A stretch of DNA of 64,000 bases. It comes from Sapria himalayana. Lineage: Eukaryota > Streptophyta > Magnoliopsida > Malpighiales > Rafflesiaceae. A program made the position numbers and the translations under genes. The notes beneath the pieces were generated by a model, which had not been told where the DNA came from, did not search any database, and saw nothing but the letters and a program-made list of their open reading frames with translations. This document shows positions 1 to 12,197 of the stretch, in pieces (position 1 is the stretch's first letter; every line of letters starts with the position of its first letter). The stretch spans positions 62,001 through 126,000 of the forward strand of contig JAREIK010009632.1 in NCBI GenBank assembly GCA_029783825.1, in the 5' to 3' direction.

Positions 1-1289
1 TCCTAAACATGCTACAAATGTTGCATATGCATCTAAGTGCAATGCAAGTCGTGGGGGTATAAATCGATGAACACATGTCCGTCGTGTCATAAAAAATCTG
101 AAATTCCTGAAACCCAGTCAGTATCGTCAATAATAAGTTCGTCACTATTACTATTGACGTAGTCGAATATCATGTGTTCGTATCGAACACATGATTACAA
201 CATCAGGTACGTGTAATTCCAATGATGTCTCACATCCGATTGAAATTTCTTCTTCTTAAGATTCACAGACAAACAGAGACTACCAAACTCTTATTGTCTG
301 TGAGGAGTACGAATATATTTTAGTGGATTACGTATATTATCCAACGTGGGGGAACACTATTTCATACCCACTTGAATAATCAGGTTAATCACGTGATACG
401 TGCATCTGACATGAAAAATCTCTCCTAACAAACATGTTAATAGCTACTCCATTATTAGATGCCTTATCAAATGTGATACTAAAAATTGTATTTTGAAATT
501 TTATATTACCTAAAGATTTTCATCATACACTCAAAAATGGCCGGGCCATTATGAGGATGAAGAATCTCAGAGAATCCTTAAATTTTTTTATTCATAGTCC
601 AGTTAGAATCTACATAGTAGCTGGTGAGACATGCATAAGATGATTCATCGTGACTTGTCCAAATATCGGACGTCACGGACACCACTCCACTATATACCAT
701 AAATTCATTAATTATTTTTTGTTTTTCTAACTTATACAATTTTAGTATGTCATTCCTAGATTTGGACCTAGAAATCCTACGATAAGCAGGCTGAAAATAT
801 GTCTGCATTATGCGCACTACCCTTGGATCTTTCGAAAATATGATCGGAAGACCCAAATATGTGATAAGTCTGGTCATGCCGTCCCTACCCAACTCTATGG
901 AGTATATGAAGGGAGTAAACTTTGAGACTGAACTCGATCCAATCTCAAAAAATGCAGTGTCATGTTGAGTTTGCCTAGGATCAAATAGACCATGTTTTTT
1001 GGTCCATAATTCAGCATACCTCTTAAAGTGCCCAGTCCCTAACGAACTCTTACATGTTAAAATTTTCATACAATATTTGTACTGTGTCATTTCTTCTTCC
1101 TCACCCCTAACATTTTTTTTGTTTTATTATATTAAAATGAGTCCAAACTACAGAAGTCCTCCTAGTTTTTTGTTTTTTTAGAAGTTTGGGTTGAGACGAC
1201 TGGAGAAACCAAAGTTTCCGCAGCCTTAGACTTCGGTGTAAATGATTTTTATTTTCTAACTTTAAATATGTTTCGATCGTATTTATCAT
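1..1289 (-). pseudogene. hAT transposase relic A (BED finger plus catalytic region)
   Basis: Translation from the ATG at 1289 aligns by eye along its length with the transposase of element B. The N-terminal part (1289-1107) ends in the VVWTHFNI motif of a BED zinc finger, with an internal frameshift around residues 20-35. The finger continues in the open frame 1090-578 with CKYC, GTGHFKRYAELC-like spacing, then the hAT segment ending in VTSDIWTSHDESSYACLT, where SDIWTS carries the first catalytic acidic residue. Beyond 578 the similarity continues to base 1 with several stops and small indels, including a region matching RWNYTYLMLES of element B. The C-terminal dimerisation domain is outside the window. 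The copy is non-functional, and more degraded than B downstream of the catalytic core but free of the in-frame stop B carries just before SDIWTS. Confidence 0.88.
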
Positions 1290-1717
1290 TTTTTAGGATT
1301 TTTATTAAAAGGACACATATTTAGAGACTAGATGATAGATTTTAAATTTAACTATTTTAGAAATAGAGAGAGAGAGAGAGAGAAAGTAAAAAAAACTTAA
1401 AATAAATTACCCGGTAAAGTAGTGAGGTCGATCATGTGCACGGTGCACCACAGTCTAGCTCAAAATTCGAAACCCGGGTTGAGATTCCCGAAAAGCCAAG
1501 CCAGATGACAAAATCCCGACTTCCCGAGTCCCGAGAGAGAGGAGCAAGAGTTTTGAGAGAGAAATATGAGATTTAAAAGAATAATTGTTTTTGAAAAACA
1601 TAAATGTTATAAGAGTGGGTGAGAATTTTATAGATTAAAGAAATTAATTTTTTTTAAAAGTCATTTTTTTTGTTTTTTTTTTGTTTTTTTTATATTTTAG
1701 GGGGCAGAATCATGAGA

Positions 1718-1742
1718 GCCGTTGGAGGCGAGATCCAACGGC
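1718..1742. repeat. Conserved CCGTTGG hairpin in hAT A
   Basis: GCCGTTGG and CCAACGGC form a perfect 8-bp stem around a 9-base purine-rich loop. The same stem, with the loop in reverse complement, sits at the equivalent place in element B (18778-18804), between the GC-rich terminal block and the transposase start. Its role is unknown; it could be a transposase-binding or promoter-proximal element. Confidence 0.7.
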
Positions 1743-2161
1743 AACATTTTAAATTATTTTTTTTCCCTTTGGGGGGGGATCGGGTCGGGTCGGGGGGACC
1801 TCGGGTCGAGTTTGATTGGACCCGACCCGTGGTCTTTTTTGCGAAAAGCTTGGCCCGACTCCCTTGTCTCGAGTCACCATGAACCCACCCGTGACCTGTG
1901 ACTCATGAGGGTGCGAGAAGCCAGGTCTGTGGGTCAGTGGGTGCGGGATGCCGAGGCTGGGTGTGAACTATGACCCTGACCATGCCTATGGGCCGTACTA
2001 CGTGCCACCGAACTGTGCTGGGTCAGGCACGGCACGAGGCCCAGTTGGCCTCGGCACGGCACAGGTTGTGCCTTACCCAGGCATGACATGCGCCCGGGCA
2101 CGGCCGAATTGTGATGTGCATTGTGATGGGCCGGGCGGGGCCGGCCCGGTTGACACCTTTA

Positions 2162-2419
2162 CTTTGGCCATGTATTCTACCGCTGTCAATGGATGCCACC
2201 ATTAAATCCGATGCTACCAATTTTTTCCAATATGAAATCCACCACTAACAAGTCTACCACCATAAGATATGTTATATGCATTGCTGCTGGTTGCAACAAT
2301 CATAGAATCTTTCATCATAGGCCGCATCAACCACCACATAAGTCATTTTCGGCTTCAAATATCACCTTTAATACCATGGTTGATAATGATAGCCTTCGCA
2401 TTCATTGTCACTAGCAAAT
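2162..2419. other. Unassigned flank of hAT A
   Basis: No gene or element recognised. CA- and TCA-rich sequence resembling degenerate copies of the 62-bp tandem repeat that follows; short open frames here have no family resemblance. Confidence 0.4.
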
Positions 2420-2845
2420 TATATCATCACTGGCACAACTATTGGATGTGATTACTTTCATAGTCACTATTGAAAGAATGAAAATTTTCACTAGCAATGC
2501 TATTAGTTGAGACTATTCTACAATCAATATCATCGGCAATGGAAACCATCACTGGTGCTACTAATGGTAATAACTACATCCATAGTAATCATCATCAACA
2601 ATGAAAATTTTCATCGATGATGCTATTAGTCATGATCGCTTCCATAGTAATCATCATCAATAATAGAAATTTTCACCAGCAATGCTATTAGTTGTGACTG
2701 CTATCATATTCACCATCACCGGTAATGGAAACTATCATCGACACTGCTATTGGTCATGATTTCTCCCATAATCACCATTGCCAGCAATATTAATTTTCAC
2801 TAAAAATATTGTTGGTCATGTTTACCACCATAGGTATTATCATCA
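2420..2845. repeat. ~62-bp tandem repeat, about seven degenerate units
   Basis: Units start near 2420, 2481, 2541, 2603, 2665, 2727 and 2789. Each contains a variant of TTTTCACTAGCAATGCTATT followed by CATAGTAATCATCATC and ends in CAATGGAAA or similar. Unit spacing is 60-62 bp and units differ by several substitutions each, so this is an old minisatellite. No open frame runs through it. Confidence 0.8.
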
Positions 2846-3959
2846 GGCACTTCAAACACCTTCATCAACTACATAATCACCTCCATCAGCTTCATTAACT
2901 GTCATTATTACAGAGCAACAATAATAAAAATATTACAACACCATGTGTAAAAACAAAATAAAAATTGCAAATTATATCCCATAAACAAAAAATTAACATC
3001 ATAATCTATAAATATAATGAGGTTGTAAAATTTGGTTGAAAGAAACTAGAATGCCTCTATTTAAGTTGGGCATTCACAAAAAATTATTAACACCCAATCC
3101 ATCCATGCACAAATTATCACTATTTACTCCCCCAATACCATTGTTAGAGGTTATGGAACAAAAAAATACAAGCTAATAATATTTGTGAAGTAGGTTATCT
3201 ATATTTTAAATATTTATTTAAAAGCAAGAAACATACCTAAAGGGGTACTATGTCGGTGGCCTTCTCTGGTATTTCTCACTATTCTAGATGGCTCGATGTA
3301 GAAAACAATGCTATAAGTGGAATGTCACGTCGTTCAAACTTAAGTCTGAATTTGTTCATTTGGTTTAATATGTACACACACACACACACACATATTAAAC
3401 AATGCTCAATCTAGAAATCAATGCTATATATGTGTATATATATACACATATATACACATACATACATACATATAACCAAAATCAATTTAATATAGATCAA
3501 TTAATTTGATTTAATAATAAAATCAAATTATTTGATTATAATTAAATTAATTCTTCCAATTATATATACAAAAAAAACTTTTAGATTTCTTTCATCGCAT
3601 CTATATTAGGCTACAGGAGGGATCTTGGCCTAACTAAGATCTTATGCTCCCAATATAAATTATTTTTTACAATATACTATATTAATTATAATTCATCCCA
3701 CTATAAAATTATAATTGTACTTTCTCATTTATTTAAAATTAATTAATGTATTTTGTAACTTTACACTAATTAAACTTCTCTTGTTAAGATTGCAGATACC
3801 CATTGATTGAATCAAATCACTAATAATTTAATTCAATTAATCTCTAATTATTTTCTTTATTATTTTTACTTAACTTATTTGAATTGTTGGATCAAAATTC
3901 AAATGTAGGGTTTGACAAAATCAAAACTAAATGTTTAAATTATATATATATATATTGAT
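2846..3959. other. AT-rich DNA with short microsatellites
   Basis: No coding similarity seen. Contains an (AC)n run at about 3373-3391, a TATATACACATA block at 3430-3475 and an (AT)n run at 3943-3956. The stretch 3490-3900 is rich in TTAATTAATTTGATT motifs. Confidence 0.5.
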
Positions 3960-4420
3960 TATGCTGAACATAATATCAATGGATTGTACAGAACATACAC
4001 AACATCATAAGGAACAAGAAGAACATATTCACAAGGAACAAGAACATATTCACAAGAAACAAGAAGAACATAATCACAACCACAACAAATACTAGTTTTA
4101 CCATTGTTCACTAGCTATTCAATATGACTAGTTACATCCACCAGAAACATGTGCAGCACTTATATATTTATTAACCCAAAATATTTTAGTACATAATTGA
4201 GAAAGAGAGAAGAAGAATAGAGCATGCATTTGTGATAACTGATATTAGGGTTCTACATATATATATATATATATATAAAATAATTAGGGTTCTACATAAA
4301 ATAAAAATGAGTCGAATCTTCAGAGTGGAGTAGGTCATGCTCCAAAAATTATTCTATTCCACTGATTGGGCAGTTGGATCTCCATTATTGTTTCAATGCC
4401 ATGTAAATAATCTCTTAGCA
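3960..4420 (+). repeat. Dispersed repeat R1, copy 1
   Basis: Shares with 39080-39600 (same strand) and 51105-51640 (opposite strand) the ordered blocks TTCACTAGCTATTCAATATG, ACTAGTTACATCCACCAGAA, a purine-rich GAGAAAGAGAGAAGAA stretch and TGCTCCAAAAATTATTC before a TTGTTTCAATGCC-like end. The purine-rich tract is followed here by an (AT)n run at 4255-4277. The block resembles an LTR or a LINE/LTR leader more than a gene; the parent element was not identified. Confidence 0.6.
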
Positions 4421-5220
4421 TATTAGAACCTGTACCTATAAATAAAATAGAGAAACTAAATAGAAGATTAAAAAATAGTAAACAAAATAAATTATATACT
4501 ACACTTATAAGCTTCTTCAATAGAGATATCATCAATCCTTTTGATTGGACATGGATTCCATCAGTAATCAATAGTCACTATATGTTTGATAATGTTATCC
4601 TATTTATGGAGTTCTTAAATCTATTTATAGACTTTACTCTTTATAAATCAAATAATTATTAACAAGTGCACACAAATATTAACTACTTTAATAATAAGAG
4701 TAATAGTGTTGATAAAATTAATAGTATATTTAATTTACAAGTAATACAAAATAATTATACTGTGTTAGTTCCATTCAATACACTCAAGTGTACTAGTACT
4801 AAAAGATAGAACTTCATCATTCATCATCATCAAGATAGACTTGTTGAAATTTAGTACTATAATCTTGCTAATAGGTTGTTCAATTCTATCTAGATTTTAA
4901 ATAATAAAATTATTCAATAAGAACTGATAATTCTATCTTTTATCCTTAAGCCAATCTTTAAGAAACGAATCATCTATAATTTAGAATAAATGATCTGCAT
5001 TTTTACAAATTCAGTTCATTATAAAAATTATTTATTAAAATAACAAGAAAATATAAATCCAAAGAATAATCATAAATAGTTTTAAATATAAATTAGTTCC
5101 AACATACCTAACTTCATGTTAATTATATTTTGTATAGTATGACTATTTGTGTGTTGCTATAAACATATAAGTGTGTGTGTGTATTGCTACACTCACATAC
5201 ACACCACCATAATATATCTC
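4421..5220. other. AT-rich DNA, nothing recognised
   Basis: No coding similarity, no terminal repeats and no tandem structure seen on either strand. Confidence 0.5.
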
Positions 5221-5300
5221 TTTCTATATATGGATATACATATCATATGTGTGTGTGTGTGTGTGTGTGTGTCCATATATATCATTTATGTCTATCTACA
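5221..5300. repeat. (TG)n microsatellite with ATATGTCC flanks
   Basis: An uninterrupted GT run of about 24 bases at 5247-5271, flanked by alternating TATATGGATATACATA sequence. Confidence 0.9.
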
Positions 5301-5796
5301 TGTATCCATATATACCAAAATCAAATCATTAAAGTAAATATACATTCATCACAAAATTGTAGTAGTTACTAAGATTTTCAGAGAATCTACAAGTTTTTCT
5401 TAATTTCTAGTGATTATTCATCTTGTCCAGCTAACTTTGCTAGTGTTGGGGGGAGATGAGAAGAAGAATAAGCAAGGCGATAAAGATTATGGAGAGGAGA
5501 ATGAGATTTCATAGCTAAATAACACTCTCCCACAATCAAAGATAATTTTAAAAGTTTATTCTTCTTTTTAAACATAGTCCACACCACGTGTGAACAAAAT
5601 ATTAAAATGAAAAGAGAAGGGTAAAATTATAATGATGATTTTCAAATCCCAAAAACATAGCTTCAAAACATAATTATCTCAAAAACAAGGAAACATACTT
5701 TCAAATGGGGATGTTTCTATGACACATGTGATAGGGTATATTGCATGTGAAATTAGACAAGTAGATACCTTTCTAAATGGGTAGAATGCAAGGTGT
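5301..5796. other. AT-rich DNA with a dispersed-repeat fragment
   Basis: The block 5565-5720 (around AGTCCACACCACGTGTGAA and a following AAACATAGCTTC) resembles 36870-37080 and, inverted, 40500-40680. This is a low-copy dispersed repeat of unknown type. Nothing else recognised. Confidence 0.4.
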
Positions 5797-6159
5797 GATC
5801 AATTTAGAGGTGTCAAATGGGCCGGGCCGACATGGCCCGGCTCGTTTTTTTAGGGCACGAACGTGCTACCGTGCCCGGCCCGGCACGGTTTAAAAACATC
5901 CGGGCACGGCACGGCCCGTAGGCACGGCAGGCCGTGCCGTGCCGTGCCGGGTCGGGAGTTGGGACCTCGGGTCGGGATCCAATCAGACCCGACCCGCGGT
6001 CTTATTTTCGGGAGGGGCCGGGTCACGCCCACGCGTGCCCGCGTGAAACCGGCACGGGAAGAACCCGTGCCGACGTGCCGGGCCAGGCACGGCACGGGCC
6101 CGGGCACGGTTTAAAAAGTGCCGGCCCGGCCCGGCCCGGTTGACACCTCTAGATCAATT
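5797..6159. mobile_element. Small non-autonomous hAT element C with perfect target duplication
   Basis: The element is 5805-6151 (347 bp). It starts TAGAGGTGTCAAATGGGCC and ends GGTTGACACCTCTA, giving inverted termini. It is flanked by identical 8-bp duplications GATCAATT at 5797-5804 and 6152-6159, the length diagnostic of hAT insertion. The inside is extremely GC-rich, with repeated GGCACGG, GCCGTGCC and GGGTCGGGA motifs able to fold back, and encodes nothing. It shares the subterminal GC-rich blocks of elements A and B without any transposase, so it is probably mobilised in trans. Confidence 0.95.
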
Positions 6160-6654
6160 GGTAAATTACAAGTGAAAAAATGCATAGTTGGTAAAAAATT
6201 TTACATTTTTTCAACTAGTTTCCATGATATAAGAAATTGTACTTTTTAAACAAATCATTCTAAAAAACTTTAATTTTTTTTTCCATTTAATGCAATAATT
6301 CTGAAAAAAGAAAACTTTTAGCTTTGGAAAGAAAATAAGCAAGGAAAATTATGTTTAGGAGTTCCAAAACAAAAAATATTTATGTTTTGATCTAGTTTTT
6401 TAAAATTTTAAAAAAATCATACACAAAATATTAGATATTTATATTTTGGGAACCCTAAATCAAAAAACCAAAGGTTTTTTGATTTCAAACCAATTTAAAA
6501 AAACCACAAACCATGGTTTCTGATTTTGAAAACCACATTTAAGAAAACAAAACAATAGTTTTTGAATTCAAAAACCACTATTTCATTTGGAAACCACTTT
6601 TAGTTTTTGAGAAGCTGTTTCATTTCATAGTTTTAAATTTAAAAAAAAAATTTG
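6160..6654. other. AT-rich DNA with short inverted repeats
   Basis: Repeated AAACCAC and GGTTTTT words between 6440 and 6620 allow short hairpins. A similar patch of CCACTTTCATTTTCGAAAAG-type sequence lies at 17220-17295. No coding potential. Confidence 0.4.
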
Positions 6655-6961
6655 AATGTGTGCGTGCGCGCGTGCATGTGTGTGTGTGTGGTTTTTTTAT
6701 TTTAACATATATATATATATATATATATGTGGTTTTTTTATTTTTATATTTTAAATTTAAACTTTTATATATATAAATGTGTGTGTGCGTGTTTATTTAT
6801 TTATTTAATTTGAACTTATGTATGTATGTATGTATATATTCAAATTTTAAAATAAAAAAAACTATGTAAATATAAATAAGCATACACACACACACACACA
6901 CATGTTTATATATGTGCTATATTAATATATATGGGTTTATATAAATATATTAATATATATA
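6655..6961. repeat. Microsatellite cluster, left flank of the young copia element
   Basis: Consecutive runs of GTGTGCGTGCGCGCGTGC, (TG)n, (AT)n at 6706-6728, (GTAT)n at 6819-6835 and (AC)n at 6883-6902. The copia element at 6962 inserted into the terminal ATATATA of this cluster. Confidence 0.9.
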
Positions 6962-7167
6962 TGTTAAACAGAATATTTAAGATTGATAGACAAAAAACAC
7001 GTTACTTCGGACCTGGACACGATTTGTATCTATCTGGCTGTTCAGAAGACGAAGTTATATACCCATAGAGAGCGACAAGCGGACGCGTGAACGCGGAGAA
7101 GACAGTCAGATGTGTGAACATAAGAAAGTAAACAGAAGAATATTAACACTTATTATAATATTTAACA
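6962..7167 (-). repeat. 3' LTR of the young copia element
   Basis: 206 bp, TGTTAAACA at one end and TTTAACA at the other. Identical to the right LTR except CAGAAGACGAAG here versus CAGAAGAAGAAG there. As 3' LTR it follows the polypurine tract at 7168-7176. Confidence 0.97.
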
Positions 7168-7176
7168 TCCCCCCTC
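7168..7176 (-). promoter_or_regulatory. Polypurine tract of the young copia element
   Basis: Minus strand GAGGGGGGA lies directly against the start of the 3' LTR. This is where plus-strand DNA synthesis is primed in LTR retrotransposons. Confidence 0.9.
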
Positions 7177-7210
7177 AAACTCACGATGCTGCTGCAATAA
7201 GCGTCGAGAG

Positions 7211-9390
7211 TCAGCTAGATAAAAAACAAAAATGCGAGATAGAGTGTGATTTTGTAAACAAGTCGGCAAGCTGCATAGAAGAAGGAACGAAAGGTAATGT
7301 TAAAGTGCCGCTCTGAAAATGATATCGAATGACATGACAATCAATCTCAATATGCTTGGTCCGCTCGTGGAAAACAGAATTCTGAGCAATTTGGATAGCA
7401 CTCTTATTATCACAATATAATGGAGTAGGTTGATGAAGAAAAACACCCATACCCGCAAGCAACCATCGTAACCAAACTATCTCACAGGTAGTAGAAGCCA
7501 TGGCACGATACTCTGCCTCTGTGGAAGATCTAGAGATAACATCTTGTTTCTTGCTCTTCCACGAAATGAGAGAATCCCCCAAAAAAATACAAAAACCAGT
7601 AGTCGATTTGCGATCCGTAGGATCATTAGCCCAATCAGCATCAGAATAAGCATGCAACTCCAAGGATGAGGTAGAAGAAAGTAAGAGACTCTGAAACTGA
7701 GTACCTCGAAGATACCTCAAAATACGAAGAACAGCAGCCCAATGAACTGTAGTAGGTGAAGTAACAAACTGACTAACTATATGAACAACATATGCAATGT
7801 CAGAATGAGTAATGGTAAGATAAACCAAACTACCAACAACAGTACGATATAAACTGGGATCCGGCAAAGGAGAACCATCAGAAGCAGAGTAACGAGCATT
7901 AATCTCAATAGGAGTATCAGCAGTCCGATTATCAGTGATACGAGACCGTTCAAATATATCAGAGATGTACTTAGATTGAGAAAGAAGATAACCTTTCGGA
8001 GAAGATGCAACTTCAATACCCAAAAAGTAACGGAGTGAGCCCAAATCCTTCATTGCAAAACAACGAGTCAACTCTGTCTTTAACATTAGAATACCATCAA
8101 CATCATCACCAGTAATAATCATATCATCAACATATAAAGAAAGCAGAATACGACCAGCAGGAGTACATCTAACAAATAATGCAGAATCATGATTGCTAGG
8201 ACGAAAACCAAGTGAGGTAATAACAGTAGAAAACTTTTCAAACCAGGCTCGAGGAGCTTGTTTGAGACCATAAAGGGCTTTTCTGAGCTTGCAAACTTCA
8301 CCAGGCTGATGAAAAACCCCAGGAGGAGGAACCATATAGACTTCTTCTTGAAGATCTCCATTTAAAAAGGCATTTTTAACATCCATTTGAGTAATATGCC
8401 ATTGAAGAACAGAAGCAACTGCAATAAGAGTACGAACTGTAGTCATTTTTGCAACAGGAGCAAAAGTCTCCTCATAATCCATACCATATTGCTGTGAATA
8501 TCCCTTAGCAACCAATCGAGCTTTATACCTTTCAACAGATCCATCAGATTGAGTCTTAATTTTATAGACCCAACGAGAACCAATGGCACGTTTACCTGGA
8601 GGTAGAGGTACCAAATCCCAAGTATGTGTCTGATGTAGAGCAGTGAGTTCCTTAGCCATAGCATGCTTCCAAAGTGGATCAATGACTGCCTCTTTATAGG
8701 ACAAAGGCTCAGAGAGACGATGAACTGAAGCTAAAAAAGAGACAAAAGAACTAGAGTAACAAGAATAAATATAATCAGGTTGTTGAGTGGACTTACGGTT
8801 ACGAGTAGGGTAACGGGGAGAAACAGGAGCCGTAGTCTCAGAAGATGATTGAGCAGCCGTAGAAGGAGAGGAAGCTATAGGCATGTCAGGAGCTAAAGTA
8901 CCAGTATCTGATGAAATAGTAGTTGGAACTCTGCAAGAATTATGATCAGAAAGAGTAGGACGAGACTGGGGAACATCAACAGGGGGAATAATAGCATCAT
9001 GACCAGCAAAAGGATCAATACGAATAAGATCAGACTTAGTCATATTATGAGCACTAACAGGAATAGAAAAATACGATATATGTTCAAGAAATACAACATG
9101 ACGCGAAACATATAATTTTTGACTGATTGGATCAAAACAACGATATCCTTTTTGACCTGCACCATAACCTAGAAAAACACAAATAGCAGATTTTGAAGAC
9201 AACTTACTACGCTCAACGTGAGGTCGAAGAACAAAACATGTAGAACCAAAAACACGAAGAGAAGAATAATCAGGAGCATGTTTATATAATTTTTCAAAAG
9301 GAGACAACCCTGAATTGTGAGAGGTTGGAATTCTATTAATCAAATGAGCCGCAGTAAGGACTGCTTCTCCCCAAAATTCACTAGGGACAC
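7211..9390 (-). pseudogene. Copia pol, distal part: integrase C-terminus, reverse transcriptase, RNase H
   Basis: A long open frame (to 9457) takes over after a single extra base near 9391-9394. Coordinates below count residues from the first codon of that frame. It begins within the integrase (SEFWGEAVLTAAHLINRIP, residues 25-44), followed by the copia GKR-like linker with SPRYPTRNRK. The reverse transcriptase starts near HTWDLVPLPPGKRAIGSRWV (279-297) and has QMDVKNAFLNGDL and the catalytic YVDD at 442-445. RNase H has SDADW (D606), the acidic STEAEY (E647) and YCDN (D683). It ends at LADLFTKSH, the usual copia C-terminus, about 35 bp before the polypurine tract. The reverse transcriptase and RNase H have no stop or missing catalytic residue, so only the upstream breaks prevent expression as one polyprotein. 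Confidence 0.95.
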
Positions 9391-10625
9391 TAGGCAGACA
9401 ATAAAATAGATCTAGCAGTCTCAACAATGTGTCTATGTTTCCTTTCAGCAACACCATTTTGTTCAGGAGTATCGGTACAAGAAGTTTGATGAATTATCCT
9501 ATCTAGAGCAAGTAAATCAGTAAAAGCATGAGAAGTATACTCTCCACCCAAATCACATCTAAAACACTTGATAACAGAGGAATGTTGTGTTTTAATGAGA
9601 ATTCGAAAATCATTAAATATATTTAGAAAATCAGAACGTTTTTTCATAAGATAAACCCAGCAATAACGAGTACAATCATCAATAAAGGAAACATAATAAC
9701 GTGATCCTCCCTTTGTGGTAATAGGAGAAGGACCCCATACATCAGAATGAACAAGATCAAATGGAGCAAGAGAAACAGAAGTACTTTTATTAAAAGGCAA
9801 AGCAGAAAATTTGGCCAATTTGCAACCACAACAATCTGAAATATTACTCGGTTTCACATTGCCTAAGGCTCCTGTAGAAGCTAGAAATTGTAAACGAGAA
9901 GCAGAAACATGACCAAGGCGAGAATGCCACAAATAAAAGACAGACGAAGAATCACTCAACCGAAAGGAAGACAAATCAACACTAGAAACAGAAGCTGCAA
10001 CATCTGGTACTTTAAGATTATCCAAAACATATAGTCTCCCTTTCCTACGGCCGGTCCCAATCAGCTTCTGGGATTGTGGGTCCTGCACATAACAAGCGGA
10101 AGAAGAAAAAAAGTCTAAATATCCAGATTCACAAAGTTGACTAACAGAAATGAGATTTATAGTAAGTTTAGGAACATAGTAGACATCAGGGATGGACAAA
10201 CATGGTGTAACAATAAATCCACAACCTGCTAAAGGCATAGGAGTGCCATCAGCAGTCAATACTGACACAGATGAATAATGAGATAAAGAAACAAATGATG
10301 ACAAATCAGGTGACATATGATGTGAAGCGCCAGAATCTAAGACCCATAAAATTGGAGATGTACCTGAGGAACAAGAGGATGACAAACCTATAGATGAGGA
10401 GACAGACATGGCATGCGGTTGTGCTGCAAGGAACTTTTGAAACTGCTCAAGCATAGATGGATCTAATGATGGAGTAGCCATGGCAGCATTAGAATTAGAC
10501 GATCTGAGGGACCACTGTTGCTGATGCTGCTGTGATGGTGGATGTATGAAAGATGGTCGTTGTTGAGGAAATTGCTTTGACTGATTGGGCTGCTGTGATT
10601 TACCTCTGTTCAACAATATAGGACA
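9390..10625 (-). pseudogene. Copia pol, proximal part: protease, GAG-pre-integrase, integrase core
   Basis: Open frame of about 408 residues in the same frame as gag but separated from it by a TAG. Numbered from the TTG at 10616, the aspartic protease active site DSGA is at 94-97. The GAG-pre-integrase zinc site has H231, H236 and a CCGC cluster at 262-265. The integrase catalytic triad is visible as D292 (HSDVWGP), D355 (CDLGGEY) and E385 (PEQNGVAERK). CDLGGEY differs from the usual SDNGGEY but keeps the catalytic aspartate. The frame is lost right after ARSILLSA by an extra base, and the rest of the integrase continues in the next frame at 9390. The Gln- and Ser-rich residues 7-60 form the linker after the zinc knuckle. 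Confidence 0.94.
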
Positions 10626-11381
10626 CTATGATTTCCAATGACCCTTTTGCTTACAGAAACAACATTCATCTTGAGCAGTTGTAGTATGTGATCTAAACTG
10701 AGTATTACCAATAGGCCTGTGAGGGACTGCAAAAACAGAGGGAGTATCTTTTTCTGTATGAGACTTAAGCCGTATCTCCTCAGCTAACAGTTCACTAACT
10801 ACTGAATCAACAGAAGGCAGTGGATTGCGATGCAAAATAGTCCCACGAAGTCCCTCAAAATCATCACGAAGAGCCATCAAAAATTGAACCAAACGCTGCT
10901 CTTCTCTTCTGGCAATATATGGAGCAAAAGCCATTATCTCTGCAGATTCTGTTAGTGCTAATTGGTCCCATAAATCTGTCATAGCATCATAAAATTCCTG
11001 CCCACTCATATTTTTTTGTTGTAAAGCACGAATATCAATTTCCAACTGATACTGTTTTGCAAAATTAGATTGTGTGTATAACTTTTCCAAATAATCCCAA
11101 ACTTCCTTAGCAGTTTCAAATTTTGCCAATTGCATTCCTATTGTGTGCTTCACAGAATTATTAATCCAAGTGATGATCTTTGAATTATTAGATTCCCAAA
11201 CATCTACCAATTTCATATAATTTTCTACTTTCTCATCCCTAGGTTTAACGAAAGTTCCAGAAACATAACCCCATAATTTCTTGCCTTTCAAAAAAATTTT
11301 CATTACATAACTCCAATATGTATAATTTTTCCCGACCAATTACACACTAATTGACTGAAGAGGATCTCTACCCTCAGCCAT
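10626..11381 (-). pseudogene. Copia gag with two nonsense codons
   Basis: The natural start is probably the ATG at 11381 (MAEGRDPLQSISV), 14 codons upstream of a long open frame. An in-frame TAA at 11340-11342 interrupts it immediately. The open part then runs from KNYTYWSYVMKIFLKGKKLW through the capsid-like region (KEVWDYLEKLYTQSN, QFLMALRDDFEGLRGTIL) to the zinc knuckle CCFCKQKGHWKS. A TAG at 10626-10628 falls just before the last cysteine of that knuckle (CP follows), so the knuckle and the gag-pol junction are broken at one codon. Both stops are one C-to-T step away from glutamine codons on the coding strand. This fits recent methylcytosine-type decay and not a programmed stop, though stop read-through at gag-pol cannot be excluded by sequence alone. 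Confidence 0.92.
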
Positions 11382-11664
11382 TTCTTTCTGTTAAAATGGC
11401 TTACCTTACCAACACTCTCGGGATGATACCCAAAATGATAATCTGGTAAGAAGATAAGCCTAACTAACAGAAATATCGATTGTTTCTAAAACGAAATGCT
11501 GAGAGAAGTGCTTTTTCTACAAACAATCTGCTGGAGAGGGCGATTCCTTCTGGATTTGCATTTGAAGAACCTTCACCAATGGCCAGCAAGATTCATCAAG
11601 ATTTAAAACAGTTTCAAGCACAAGTTAGAACCATGCCATATATACCAGGCCGCTGGAGACGGCG
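11382..11664 (-). other. Copia leader segment of unknown origin
   Basis: Non-coding leader between gag and the ACC oxidase fragment. An ATG-started plus-strand frame (11480-11704) has no family resemblance and runs out of frame into the ACC oxidase piece. It may be original leader or further captured host DNA; the left boundary of the capture cannot be set more closely than about 11640-11665. Confidence 0.5.

Positions 11665-12197
<533 letters not shown>

Larger units (their letters stand above)
1..2161 (-). mobile_element. hAT transposon A, cut by the left window edge
   Basis: The right end reads GGTTGACACCTTTA, close to the inverse of the TAGAGGTGTCAA terminus carried by every other hAT copy in this window. 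Next to the terminus lies a very GC-rich block (about 1780-2155) full of GGCCCGG and CGGGTCGGG motifs, followed inward by a T-rich stretch, a CCGTTGG hairpin and a transposase relic read on the minus strand. The internal order is the same as in hAT element B at 18427-21914, which is in the opposite orientation. The other terminus and the 8-bp target duplication lie outside the window, so the far end cannot be tested. Confidence 0.9.

Noticed and set aside
1948..2220. Open frames on both strands near the hAT A end
   Set aside because: Same cause: the GC-rich subterminal block of hAT A.
5149..5372. Two Cys/Val/His-rich open frames
   Set aside because: Translated (TG)n and (CA)n repeats.
5850..6114. 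Overlapping open frames of 83-85 codons on both strands
   Set aside because: They lie inside GC-rich hAT element C; palindromic GC-rich sequence lacks stops by composition, and the Arg/Pro/Gly-rich translations have no domain.
7110..7316. 68-codon plus-strand frame across the LTR
   Set aside because: Antisense to the 3' LTR and pol end; no similarity.
10626..10628. Programmed gag-pol stop read-through
   Set aside because: The TAG falls inside the zinc knuckle, not at a domain border, and another nonsense codon lies at the gag start, so decay is the simpler explanation.
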